Shown here: one piece after another, positions 1 through 6,743 of the stretch
Position numbering within the stretch: position 1 is the stretch's first letter
How the letters are laid out: every line of letters begins with the position of its first letter
NCBI GenBank assembly: GCA_002412705.1
Contig: DHVO01000104.1
Location: forward strand, 11,104 to 20,422
DNA length: 9,319 nt
Direction of reading: 5' to 3'
Source: Bacteroidales bacterium UBA5206
GTDB lineage: Bacteria > Bacteroidota > Bacteroidia > Bacteroidales > Tenuifilaceae
Position numbers and translations under genes: made by a program
The notes under the pieces: generated by a model
What the model saw: only the letters and a program-made list of their open reading frames with translations
The model's database searches: none
Told to the model about the DNA's origin: nothing

Positions 1-654
1 GTTCCCGATACTGCTTTGAATGTAAGTGTTGTTAAGCCCGATTCGTTGAACTTTGTTGCCCCCGATTCCCTTAAGGCCGACCCCAATGAATTGCTGCTAA
101 AGCCTAGCACACTTCCCGATACAATTAACCATGTTATAGAGTCAAAACCTGTTGACGTACCCACAGTATCTAAGTTTAAGAACTCAAAGTTTGACGTGTT
201 AACCTTGCTACAGGGTGAAGAGATGGAGGTTGAAGTGCGCCAGGTTACGCCTAAGTATATTATCTACTCCGACCCTGGTCTTATGGAGACCATGAAAATT
301 GATCGCCGCGAAGTTTACAGCGTTAAGTACCGTAGTGGAAAAATTGATATCATATCGAGTAAACCTCTCAAGATACCTGATTATAATAACTGGAGAGAGA
401 TAGTGGTTACTTCCGATCCTGCCGGCGTTGAGGGACTAATTGAACTTGGAGATGTTTCGGTATCGGTTGAAGCCTCATCGCGTACGCACATTAAAATGCC
501 ACGAACCCTTGAGGCAAGTGCCATTGTTATTGCTAAAAAGAAAGCGGCTCTGCTAAAAGGCGAAATAATCCTTATTACCCGTAAGGAGCACTATAGGGGC
601 TATGGGGTTCAGCCTTCGGTTACGGTTGAAGGAAAAGCCTTTCGCCAACCGTAA
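1..654 (+). CDS. Hypothetical envelope-type protein, 5'-truncated
   Basis: The reading frame is open from base 1 (Val-Pro-Asp-Thr...), so the gene enters from the left and its true start is outside the window; the TTG at 16 is probably an internal Leu codon. It ends at TAA 652-654. The visible N-terminal part (about 40 residues) is a Pro/Asp/Ser-rich linker with repeated PD[ST] units. At about nt 190-360 follows a compact beta-rich module (LLQGEEMEVEV...KIDRREVYSVKYRSGKIDII), a pattern often seen in Bacteroidota cell-surface or periplasmic proteins of unknown function. The last about 90 residues form another module containing a run of lysines, EIILITRKEHYRGYG and a closing SVTVEGKAF, resembling small domains that end Bacteroidota hypothetical proteins. 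No catalytic motif is visible. It may be an exported protein, but the signal peptide, if any, is out of view. It converges on the acyltransferase gene with 9 bp between stops. Function not recognised. Confidence 0.75.
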   Translation, partial: VPDTALNVSVVKPDSLNFVAPDSLKADPNELLLKPSTLPDTINHVIESKPVDVPTVSKFKNSKFDVLTLLQGEEMEVEVRQVTPKYIIYSDPGLMETMKIDRREVYSVKYRSGKIDIISSKPLKIPDYNNWREIVVTSDPAGVEGLIELGDVSVSVEASSRTHIKMPRTLEASAIVIAKKKAALLKGEIILITRKEHYRGYGVQPSVTVEGKAFRQP

Positions 655-685
655 CCCAGTTGGCTACCACTTTATATTAGTGGTA
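644..685. other. Two small hairpins at the convergent gene ends
   Basis: GCCAAC (644-649) pairs with GTTGGC (659-664) across a 9-nt loop that contains the TAA of the plus-strand gene. Immediately after, TACCACT (665-671) pairs with AGTGGTA (679-685) across a 7-nt loop, inside the last codons of the minus-strand gene. Neither is followed by a T-run on either strand, so they are not textbook intrinsic terminators. They might act together to end both convergent transcripts, but this is inference from position only. Confidence 0.25.
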
Positions 686-2025
686 AACTGCTTAATGTTT
701 TCCCACTCCTTAATCATCTGCTCATACTGCTTTGGTTTGGATAATTTAAACGCCAGTAGTTTAGCGTTTCTCCAGGCATAAATGGCCTGTTTGCGCCATA
801 TATGCATAAGCAAAGCCGATATTGGCAAACTTGCAAGGTAGCATAGTGCCCATAGCGCATTACCTGTTATTGCCCAAAATGCAATGGCTTGCAGCCCATG
901 AAGAATTGGGAATGCAAAAATACCCAAGCCATACCTTACTGAGCTAACAAACTGAGGATCCTTTATTTTTGATGACACTGCTGCAACCGCACTAAGGGGC
1001 AATATGTTGTTTGCAAATCCAAAAATGAATACGGAGAGCGTACTGGCTAATGCTGGAATTCTTAACAGTAGGCCTAGGGCTTTGTGTAAAGAAGAAGTGC
1101 TTAGATTGGGATTAAAGCTTAGCCGTTCTGTTATTTGCGCGTATCGGTTTGCCGAGGCAATTACTTCGTTGAATTTAGCGCTGTTGGTTGCTGCTAGGTT
1201 GTCGAGTTCCGATATCAGCGCCTTGGCTGCCAGAAACTGGTTGTTTAAGCTGTTCCTTAAAGCCTTTTGAGCAACCATAATAGGGGCAAAGCTGGTTCTA
1301 ATGGTCTCGTATGCTTGGTAGTGCTCCTCGCTGCCAATATGAATCATTTGCTCTTTCATTTTTGAAGCAAGCTCTTCCATTAGCTCGTTGTTTGCTACGG
1401 CGGGATTCTCCTTGTAACGGTTGTAGTATTGAGATACGCAAATGGGTTCGCCAAACCTAATTAGCATAGGGCTACCAAACTTGTAGTAGTGCGTATATTC
1501 TAGTCCTACAGGAACAATTTTAATATTCATAGTATTCCCTGTGGCCTCTTCGGCTTGGAACGCAATGCGGGCAATACCCTTTTTTAGCTGGCGAAGCCGG
1601 CGGTGCCCATCGTGATTCCCTTCGGGGAGTATTACAAGGCTGTTCTTGTTCTGGAGTATCTCCAGTGTTTTTTGAAAAATGGCATCGTTTAGCTGTAGGT
1701 TGCTAAACCCATCGCGAATGCGATATACAGGCATTATTTTGAGAAACGTGAGGATTTTCTCAAGCAATGGCTTTTTGAATATGTCGGCTCTAGCAAGGAA
1801 TACGGGTTGCCACTCCTTTGTGTAAAGAACTGCTAGCGCATCAATTAGCGCATTTTGATGGTTGGGGGCAAATATTAGTATGTCGTTAAAATCAATCTTA
1901 TCTAGTCCAACAACCTCTTTGGGAAAGTAGATGTGGAAAAGAGAGCTCCCGTACATTTTTAGCAGGTGGTATCCCATGGACCACTTTTCGATATCGTCTC
2001 TACGAGTTGGCATATTAAAAGGCAT
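664..2025 (-). CDS. PlsC-like lysophospholipid/glycerolipid acyltransferase with C-terminal membrane region
   Basis: This 453-residue protein belongs to the LPLAT/AGPAT acyltransferase superfamily, which transfers acyl chains to glycerol-phosphate or lysophospholipid acceptors at the inner membrane. Motif I is NHQNALID at residues 55-62, with His56 and Asp62 separated by five residues rather than the four usual in bacterial PlsC. Motif II is around VYRIRD (100-105), motif III is PEGNH (134-138, replacing FPEGTR), and motif IV is IVPVG (170-174). After the catalytic half comes a helical stretch (about 200-315), then hydrophobic segments at about 319-345 and 364-410 and a basic tail. The length is nearly twice that of PlsC, closer to the long 'LPLAT, AAK14816-like' group that also includes yeast Gpt2/Sct1-type enzymes, as I recall it. 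The exact acceptor cannot be read from sequence. Start ATG 2025 is 17 bp after the transporter gene stop, so co-transcription is likely; a second ATG (2013) would remove four residues only. Confidence 0.9.
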   Translation of the reverse strand: MPFNMPTRRDDIEKWSMGYHLLKMYGSSLFHIYFPKEVVGLDKIDFNDILIFAPNHQNALIDALAVLYTKEWQPVFLARADIFKKPLLEKILTFLKIMPVYRIRDGFSNLQLNDAIFQKTLEILQNKNSLVILPEGNHDGHRRLRQLKKGIARIAFQAEEATGNTMNIKIVPVGLEYTHYYKFGSPMLIRFGEPICVSQYYNRYKENPAVANNELMEELASKMKEQMIHIGSEEHYQAYETIRTSFAPIMVAQKALRNSLNNQFLAAKALISELDNLAATNSAKFNEVIASANRYAQITERLSFNPNLSTSSLHKALGLLLRIPALASTLSVFIFGFANNILPLSAVAAVSSKIKDPQFVSSVRYGLGIFAFPILHGLQAIAFWAITGNALWALCYLASLPISALLMHIWRKQAIYAWRNAKLLAFKLSKPKQYEQMIKEWENIKQFTTNIKW

Positions 2026-2042
2026 TGATTTTTACTGTTTGG

Positions 2043-3428
2043 TTAATCATTAAGGGGTTTGCGCGCCCAAAGCGATGCAATGCTCATTCCGGAAAGGATA
2101 TGCCAAATACCCCACCATGCGGCAATAAAAGCCATTCCTCCTAACCCGTTAAATAGGTTTGGGTTGAATATTAGCACAAGCCCTAGACCTGAGTTCTGAA
2201 TACCCGTTTCAATGGTTATGGTTCTGCGGTCGGCTCGTGGCAGCCTGAATAGCGATGCTATGCTAAATCCTGTAAGAAGTGCTAGCGCGTTGTGGGCAAG
2301 TACAATCAGGAGTATTAGGTGTATAAACTTGAGGAAGTAGCTAAAGTTAGAAGCAAGTGCCGCTACCACAAAACCGAAAAAGAAAAGGATGGAGAACCAT
2401 TTCATTGGCTTTTTAATTTTTTCGGTAGTTTGGGGAAACTTACGCGCAAACCAAAGTCCCACAATAATTGGAATACCCAGCAGAATAAACACCGTTTTTA
2501 TCATCTCCCAAGCATCAATGTTAAAGGGTATAACTAGGTCGGATGCTTCGGAGTAAAGGCTTCCCCAAAATGCAAAGTTAAACGGGGTGAGAAATATGGC
2601 CGAGAGAGTTGCTACGGCTGTTAAGCTAACCGATAGTGCCACATTCCCCTTTGCTAGCGATGATATAAAGTTGGATATGTTACCTCCAGGGCAGGCGGCA
2701 ACAAGTATCATTCCCATGGCCACGCTTGGCGATGGCTTAATAATTAGCACCAGCAGAAAGGTTAGTGCGGGTAGCGCTATAAACTGCGATATAACCCCAA
2801 CAATTACGGGTTTCGGGTTTTTTGCCAAGTTTCTAAAGCTCTCGAACTTAATTTCGAGGGCAACCCCAAACATTATAAAGGCAAGCGTAATGTTCATGAA
2901 TAGCAAGCCCCCAGTGGTAAAGTTTAGCCTAATCCAGTCTAGAGTATCAAGGCTTGCTCTTAGATGAAGATCTACTCGCTCCACTTTCCCTTGGCTTAGC
3001 TCAACCCTGTGGCGCTTGGTGTAGTACCAGTCAGCTCCTTCTGTTTTGCTATCGGGATCTCCGGCCAGTTCATAGGCTTCCTTTGTATCCATACCTATGC
3101 GTAGGTGCGAGATGGGCAATGCGGGTTCGTTTCGCTTACTCTTATCCCGCCTAATTCTGATATTGATTTTGTGGCTAGTATTGCTTAGCCTAATGTCTGA
3201 TATCTTGCCGTTAATAATTACAACTTGGTCGGTATTGTAGAACCAACGGGTAACCTCATCCTTGTATGTGGGTTGTCCCATTTGCTTAATAAGTGCAGAG
3301 GAGTCTATGCCAATGGCCAACTCCTTTAGTTTTTTTGATATGGACTCGGCTTTAGTTGATCCATTAATTAGGAGAAGTAAAAGGGTAACAAGGATTAGCT
3401 TTGCGTATTGGGTATTGGCTCTTCTCAT
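2043..3428 (-). CDS. Bile acid:sodium symporter-family (BASS) transporter with two N-terminal SmpA/BamE-like repeats
   Basis: The C-terminal about 290 residues are a BASS/SBF-type secondary transporter. With residues numbered from the upstream ATG at 3491, it has hydrophobic segments from about 192 to the end (eight to ten helices), the family motif ACPGGNISN at 266-274 followed by ALSVSLTAVATLSA, and ETGIQNSGLG at 428-437. These are the two unwound-helix, sodium/substrate-site regions of the family; the substrate (organic anion, possibly bile-acid-like or a keto acid) cannot be assigned. In front of it lie two similar modules at about 59-103 and 132-176, sharing IG[IM]D, GxP, W[FY]Y, GK[IV] and [IV]xL, like the SmpA/OmlA (BamE) fold. 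I prefer the ATG at 3428 because it begins a good signal peptide (MRR..., hydrophobic LILVTLLLLLI, then STKA), which puts the modules in the periplasm; the ATG at 3491 would add 21 polar residues ahead of it. The acyltransferase gene follows after 17 bp. Confidence 0.9.
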   Translation of the reverse strand: MRRANTQYAKLILVTLLLLLINGSTKAESISKKLKELAIGIDSSALIKQMGQPTYKDEVTRWFYNTDQVVIINGKISDIRLSNTSHKINIRIRRDKSKRNEPALPISHLRIGMDTKEAYELAGDPDSKTEGADWYYTKRHRVELSQGKVERVDLHLRASLDTLDWIRLNFTTGGLLFMNITLAFIMFGVALEIKFESFRNLAKNPKPVIVGVISQFIALPALTFLLVLIIKPSPSVAMGMILVAACPGGNISNFISSLAKGNVALSVSLTAVATLSAIFLTPFNFAFWGSLYSEASDLVIPFNIDAWEMIKTVFILLGIPIIVGLWFARKFPQTTEKIKKPMKWFSILFFFGFVVAALASNFSYFLKFIHLILLIVLAHNALALLTGFSIASLFRLPRADRRTITIETGIQNSGLGLVLIFNPNLFNGLGGMAFIAAWWGIWHILSGMSIASLWARKPLND

Positions 3429-3573
3429 ACTCTGTTGGATTGTGGCTGTTGCTGTAGGGTTATGGGTTGGATAGCTATCCACAGGAACCATATTTAGCCG
3501 TTTAGGGCTACTCCTGTTAGTTTAGTTGCGTTTAACACCCACATTCAATTGTATTTAGGGGCGTTATTGCGTT

Positions 3574-3605
3574 AGAACGTAAGCCCATAAACAAACCTCA
3601 ACAAA
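3574..3605 (-). promoter_or_regulatory. Candidate Bacteroidota-type promoter for the transporter-acyltransferase unit
   Basis: On the minus strand TTTG (3602-3605) is followed after 20 bases by TACGTTCT (3574-3581). The Bacteroidota primary sigma consensus is TTTG near -33 and TAnnTTTG near -7, so the -33 element is perfect but the -7 element matches only TAnnTT. It lies 83 bp upstream of the ATG at 3491 and 146 bp upstream of the preferred ATG at 3428. A weak, position-supported guess. Confidence 0.2.
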
Positions 3606-3646
3606 CCATTTTGATTGCAGTAAAAATGCGGATTTCTTTCCATTTT

Positions 3647-3699
3647 AGCAAAAACTCAATCAAAGGCTTCCTATTATTTGCATTGTAGCAGTTTTTGCT
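3647..3699. repeat. 10-bp perfect inverted repeat in the intergenic region
   Basis: AGCAAAAACT at 3647-3656 is the exact reverse complement of AGTTTTTGCT at 3690-3699, with 33 bases between. The arms are A/T-rich and no T-run follows, so it is not a terminator. It could fold in an RNA leader or be paired binding sites, or be chance in A/T-rich DNA. It lies upstream of the transporter's candidate promoter. Confidence 0.35.
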
Positions 3700-3759
3700 C
3701 TGTTTGCAATGATCATGTTAACGCCCTTTGCTGCAGAATTATGCTGGGTAACAAGTATT

Positions 3760-3792
3760 AAAAAAAGCGAATTCCTTTGCAGAAATTCGCTT
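3760..3792 (-). terminator. Intrinsic terminator of the propeller gene
   Basis: AAGCGAATT (3765-3773) and AATTCGCTT (3784-3792) form a perfect 9-bp stem with a 10-nt loop. On the minus strand the stem runs into seven T (complement of the A-run at 3760-3766). It begins 20 bp after the stop of the PQQ-propeller gene at 3813, which separates that gene from the transporter unit. Confidence 0.85.
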
Positions 3793-3812
3793 GTGCTTAC
3801 ACTGGGGGCTTT

Positions 3813-5576
3813 TTACTGTTTTACTTGGAATGGATATTCTGTTGTTGTACCATTGTTATCCAAAATAAGTATGTAGTCGCCTTTAGGAATGCTTTTTAAA
3901 TCGATGGGGATAATGTCTTTGTGCAGCCTGTAGATTCCCCACCCTATGTTGGCTTGTAGAAATACTCCTGCCAGATTGCTCTTGTTTGTTGCCGAAACAA
4001 GTTTTCCAATCAGCTTAGTTTGCTCCCTAACGGTGATGTTAAGTAGTACATCGCAGCTATACTGGTTGGTTTCAATGCTGTTAATGGTTACTATAGGTTG
4101 CTCTGCAAACTCCTTGCTACTAACGGTAATGGTGAATGGTTTGACTATAACCTCTTCGGTATCGCCATGGGAAACCTTTATAAGTAGCTCATTGGTGTAT
4201 GTGCCCGTGTCAATAAGGTTAGCGTTTACTTGTAGGTATATGGAATGGCTACCCTTCCCGTAGGTTTGATCTCTGTCCTTAGCCATTTTAACTGCCGATT
4301 CGGGGAAATTGTTGGCAAACTTAAAACTGTACGATAAGCTAACAGGCTTGTGCGATGTGTTGGTTAGCGTTAGCACCATCTCGGCAATGCTACTACTGCC
4401 AGTTGTAAAAGTAAGATTGGTGTCGGCTTTGATGCTTACCTGTGGCGTTTTGTCTTGTAAAAGTTCCTCTTTGCTGAGTGCAATAACTTTACCTGTTGTT
4501 GTGCAAATAATAATGTTGTTTCCTGTTTCAATTGGCGATGAGAATACGTTTCCCTCTGGTTTGTATTTGGCTATCAGCTTGCCATTGCTTGGGTTAACAG
4601 CGTAAACCGATCCATTCCCATTCCTGTTTAAATATGAGTTGCCCGTTCCAAAAATTATGGCATCGTTAAGTTTTAGTGGGGTTCCAAAAATATTGTAATC
4701 GGCTACAACGCTCCATGCTTCGGAGCCGTTGGTTTGGTTAAATGCCGACAGCATAAAGTTGTCGGAGCCTCCAATAATAACATTGTTACCAGAAACAATT
4801 GGTGCTGTTGGCCACCATGAGCCTGCTTTGTCGGTTTGTGCCCATACCTCTGTTTGCTTTTTTATGTTATACGCCTTAAACGTATTGTGCCTTGAGCCTA
4901 CAAACAGCATCCCGTTATGCACCAATGGAGCTCCCGTAATAAAGCCAAATGTAGGGTAGGGGCGTTCGGTAAGGGTTTTTATGGTTAGGTCAAATTGTTC
5001 CGATTTGGTGTTGTAGCCATAAATTACTCCGTTGTTATCGCCAAAGTACAACGTTTCGTTGCTAAAGGTGAGCCCGCTTCTAATCTCTGTTTTCTCTTGT
5101 GTAGATATGGTTTTGTGTAGTTTGCCTGTTTCTGCATCAACCATGCTTACTTGTCCTTTGCCGCTTACAAAGTATATTGCTCCGTTATGGGCAATGGGTG
5201 CGCTGTGAAAGTAATCCCAGGGATCGGTAATGTCGTCGCATGGGCTGCAAGCCGCTTTTGTGCTAAAAACCTCCTTTGCATCGCCCATGTTGAAACAGTA
5301 AAGCGCATACATGCTCTCAACGTAAACCTTGTTTCCCAATATTGCCGCTGACGATCGAATAGGGCTAGGGAGCTTAACTTCGTGAATTATATCTCCAGTG
5401 TTAACATTTATCCAGTAAAGGAAGCCACTTTCGGTTCCAATAATCAGGGTGTTACTTGCAATTTGGGGTGTTGCAAACACTGCTCCGTTAAGTTTTGTTA
5501 CCCACAGCTCTGTTTGTGCCAGAACTGTAGCTGAGCATAGGGTTACTAATGCAAAAAGTGTAGCAATCCTTTTCAT
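3813..5576 (-). CDS. Exported PQQ-type (eight-repeat) beta-propeller protein with C-terminal beta domains
   Basis: The 587-residue product starts with a signal peptide (MKRIATLF..., likely cut after VLA at residue 20). Residues about 32-367 hold eight PQQ/outer-membrane-protein-B-type repeats, each with a pattern like 'aPiv.nn.iyiGs..G.vyA.n..tG...W' (for example 32-69, 121-157, 210-245, 253-288, 295-338), enough for a closed eight-bladed propeller. A CSPC pair at 110-113 sits in a loop between blades two and three; it lacks the His of a heme site, so a disulfide or metal role is possible. Residues about 378-487 look like an Ig-like/beta-sandwich domain, and about 497-587 form another beta domain ending in DLKSIPKGDYILIL...FQVKQ, reminiscent of type IX sorting domains. 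Cofactor-binding residues of PQQ dehydrogenases are not evident, so a scaffold or binding role (BamB-like fold) is more likely than an enzyme. It follows the AraC-type gene by 123 bp. Confidence 0.87.
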   Translation of the reverse strand: MKRIATLFALVTLCSATVLAQTELWVTKLNGAVFATPQIASNTLIIGTESGFLYWINVNTGDIIHEVKLPSPIRSSAAILGNKVYVESMYALYCFNMGDAKEVFSTKAACSPCDDITDPWDYFHSAPIAHNGAIYFVSGKGQVSMVDAETGKLHKTISTQEKTEIRSGLTFSNETLYFGDNNGVIYGYNTKSEQFDLTIKTLTERPYPTFGFITGAPLVHNGMLFVGSRHNTFKAYNIKKQTEVWAQTDKAGSWWPTAPIVSGNNVIIGGSDNFMLSAFNQTNGSEAWSVVADYNIFGTPLKLNDAIIFGTGNSYLNRNGNGSVYAVNPSNGKLIAKYKPEGNVFSSPIETGNNIIICTTTGKVIALSKEELLQDKTPQVSIKADTNLTFTTGSSSIAEMVLTLTNTSHKPVSLSYSFKFANNFPESAVKMAKDRDQTYGKGSHSIYLQVNANLIDTGTYTNELLIKVSHGDTEEVIVKPFTITVSSKEFAEQPIVTINSIETNQYSCDVLLNITVREQTKLIGKLVSATNKSNLAGVFLQANIGWGIYRLHKDIIPIDLKSIPKGDYILILDNNGTTTEYPFQVKQ

Positions 5577-5671
5577 ACTTCGTTTGTATTAATGGTTTTA
5601 AAAAGCCTTACCTAAGTGTTGGCTTCGGAAATTTAGTTGCTACGAAGTAATGGTGTTTTAATGGTTTGTGC

Positions 5672-5693
5672 GTTCCGATTCATGAATCGGAAC
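5672..5693. promoter_or_regulatory. Perfect 22-bp palindrome between regulator and propeller genes
   Basis: Bases 5672-5693 read GTTCCGATTCA followed by its exact reverse complement TGAATCGGAAC. It sits 6 bp after the regulator's stop and 95 bp before the propeller gene's ATG, so it is in the propeller gene's upstream region. A run of six T (5696-5701) follows on the plus strand only, so as a terminator it would point toward the regulator gene (against antisense transcription), not in the direction of the genes here. As DNA it could equally be a dimer-binding operator. The symmetry is certain; the role is not. Confidence 0.55.
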
Positions 5694-5699
5694 CCTTTT

Positions 5700-6743
5700 T
5701 TACGATTTTTCCTTGAACTGAGATGGCGTTATCCCCTTATGCTTTTTAAATGCGTTGTTGAATGCCGTTTTGGAGTTGAACCCCGATAGGTACATTATCT
5801 CCTGGATGGTTTTTTCCTGCTGCTTGGATAGCTGCTCGCAGGCAAACTCAACTCTTAGTCCGTTTATGTAATCGTGAAACGATTTTTGTAGCTGCTGATT
5901 TATGATTTGGGAAAGGTACTTTGTGGAAATTCCTGTTTGTGTCGATAGCTTTCCTAGCGACAGCTCTGGTTCTAGAAAGTATTGGTTTTTTCTCATCTGC
6001 TCCGAAAGGGCTTGCGCATACTCCTTGGCTTGTGCTGGGCTAAGCGCAGAACCTTGGTACTTGGCATTTTCTGGTGCTGCGTGTATTACCACAGGGTTGC
6101 TTATGGCGCTGTAGAATAGGATGTTGAAAAAGATTAGGAATGGGGCAAAGGCAATGGTTTCTATCGTAAGTTTTTGGGTTAACGGGTTTACTCCTAATCC
6201 CACTGCAGCAACGGGTAGGAAACACGCTATAATATATCCTAGTAGTACTACGGTTACCCATATGCGAATACGATTCTGATCATTGGAGTAGTTCTGCCTT
6301 ACCATCCTGCTGTACTTAATAAGTGTTACAACTCCTGCGGCAGTGTAGAGCACAACCTGCATGTTAACAACAATACCAATGGGCACTTGGGGTAGCGAGG
6401 TTATACTTGCAAGGATGGAGTAGGGGAGCACTAGCAAGAATGGAAGTACATGTGGCATGGCAAACAGGTACGGTTTTTCCCTTTTTTTGGTTAGTGCATC
6501 GGCGTATAGGTAAAGGGTTGGTGCCCACAGTAAATTGGCTACAACTAGTAGCTTTGGGGTTACGCTATGGGGCATATGCTTATTTATTACCCAGGCCATA
6601 ATGCCTACCGCTTGCGAGGCAAAAAACACAACTAAAATCTTGTTGTAAAAGGGTTTCCACTCCTTTACGCTTAGGTAAAGGATAAAGGTTACCAGTTGGA
6701 ATACTGATATGCTATTAACTACATCGGCAAAATCGAAGGTCAA
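5700..6743 (-). CDS. Membrane-bound AraC-family transcriptional regulator (7TM sensor plus HTH)
   Basis: The 347-residue protein has an N-terminal half with seven hydrophobic segments (about 9-27, 35-55, 63-84, 93-113, 123-142, 162-184, 194-214) and a C-terminal AraC-type DNA-binding domain (about 263-347). The first helix-turn-helix includes LSTQTGISTKYLSQIIN; the second includes IQEIMYLSGFNSKTAFNNAF followed by GITPSQFK, the usual AraC ending. This '7TM-HTH' design, common in Bacteroidota, is thought to sense a signal at the membrane. The start is TTG at 6743: an in-frame stop lies five codons upstream and no ATG occurs in frame before Met49, which would cut off the first membrane helix. 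The gene begins just after the pgi terminator, so its promoter must be in a short space (about 26 bp plus the terminator and pgi tail). The propeller gene downstream is an obvious candidate target but there is no proof. Confidence 0.92.
   Translation of the reverse strand: MTFDFADVVNSISVFQLVTFILYLSVKEWKPFYNKILVVFFASQAVGIMAWVINKHMPHSVTPKLLVVANLLWAPTLYLYADALTKKREKPYLFAMPHVLPFLLVLPYSILASITSLPQVPIGIVVNMQVVLYTAAGVVTLIKYSRMVRQNYSNDQNRIRIWVTVVLLGYIIACFLPVAAVGLGVNPLTQKLTIETIAFAPFLIFFNILFYSAISNPVVIHAAPENAKYQGSALSPAQAKEYAQALSEQMRKNQYFLEPELSLGKLSTQTGISTKYLSQIINQQLQKSFHDYINGLRVEFACEQLSKQQEKTIQEIMYLSGFNSKTAFNNAFKKHKGITPSQFKEKS

Larger units (their letters stand above)
3429..3812. other. Long intergenic region between propeller gene and transporter gene
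   Basis: This A/T-rich stretch contains no convincing gene on either strand. It holds, from right to left in the direction of transcription, the intrinsic terminator of the propeller gene (3760-3792), a 10-bp inverted repeat (3647-3656 with 3690-3699), and a weak promoter candidate (3574-3605). The segment 3429-3491 could be coding only if the transporter uses its upstream ATG. The rest looks like an ordinary promoter/leader region. Confidence 0.5.

Noticed and set aside
16..18. TTG at 16 as the start of the first gene
   Set aside because: The frame is open to base 1 and the upstream residues continue the same PD[ST] repeat pattern, so the gene more likely begins outside the window.
2587..2967. 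126-codon open frame on the plus strand opposite the transporter gene
   Set aside because: It is antisense to a well-supported BASS transporter with family motifs, and its translation shows no recognisable domain.
3660..3716. 18-codon minus-strand open frame in the intergenic region
   Set aside because: Too short, no family resemblance, and it overlaps the inverted repeat in A/T-rich DNA; no support for a real peptide.
3946..4605. Plus-strand open frames opposite the propeller gene, with hydrophobic translations
   Set aside because: They mirror the beta-strand-rich minus-strand gene; the hydrophobic look comes from complementing its codons, and no start context or motif supports them.
5534..5576. 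Lipoprotein signal (Cys14) in the propeller protein
   Set aside because: The residues before Cys14 are VTL; a lipobox needs a small residue (Gly, Ala or Ser) just before Cys, and a normal cleavage site after VLA is available.
5672..5701. The 22-bp palindrome as a normal terminator for the regulator gene
   Set aside because: The T-run is on the plus strand; on the minus strand the hairpin is followed by CACAAACC, not by T residues.
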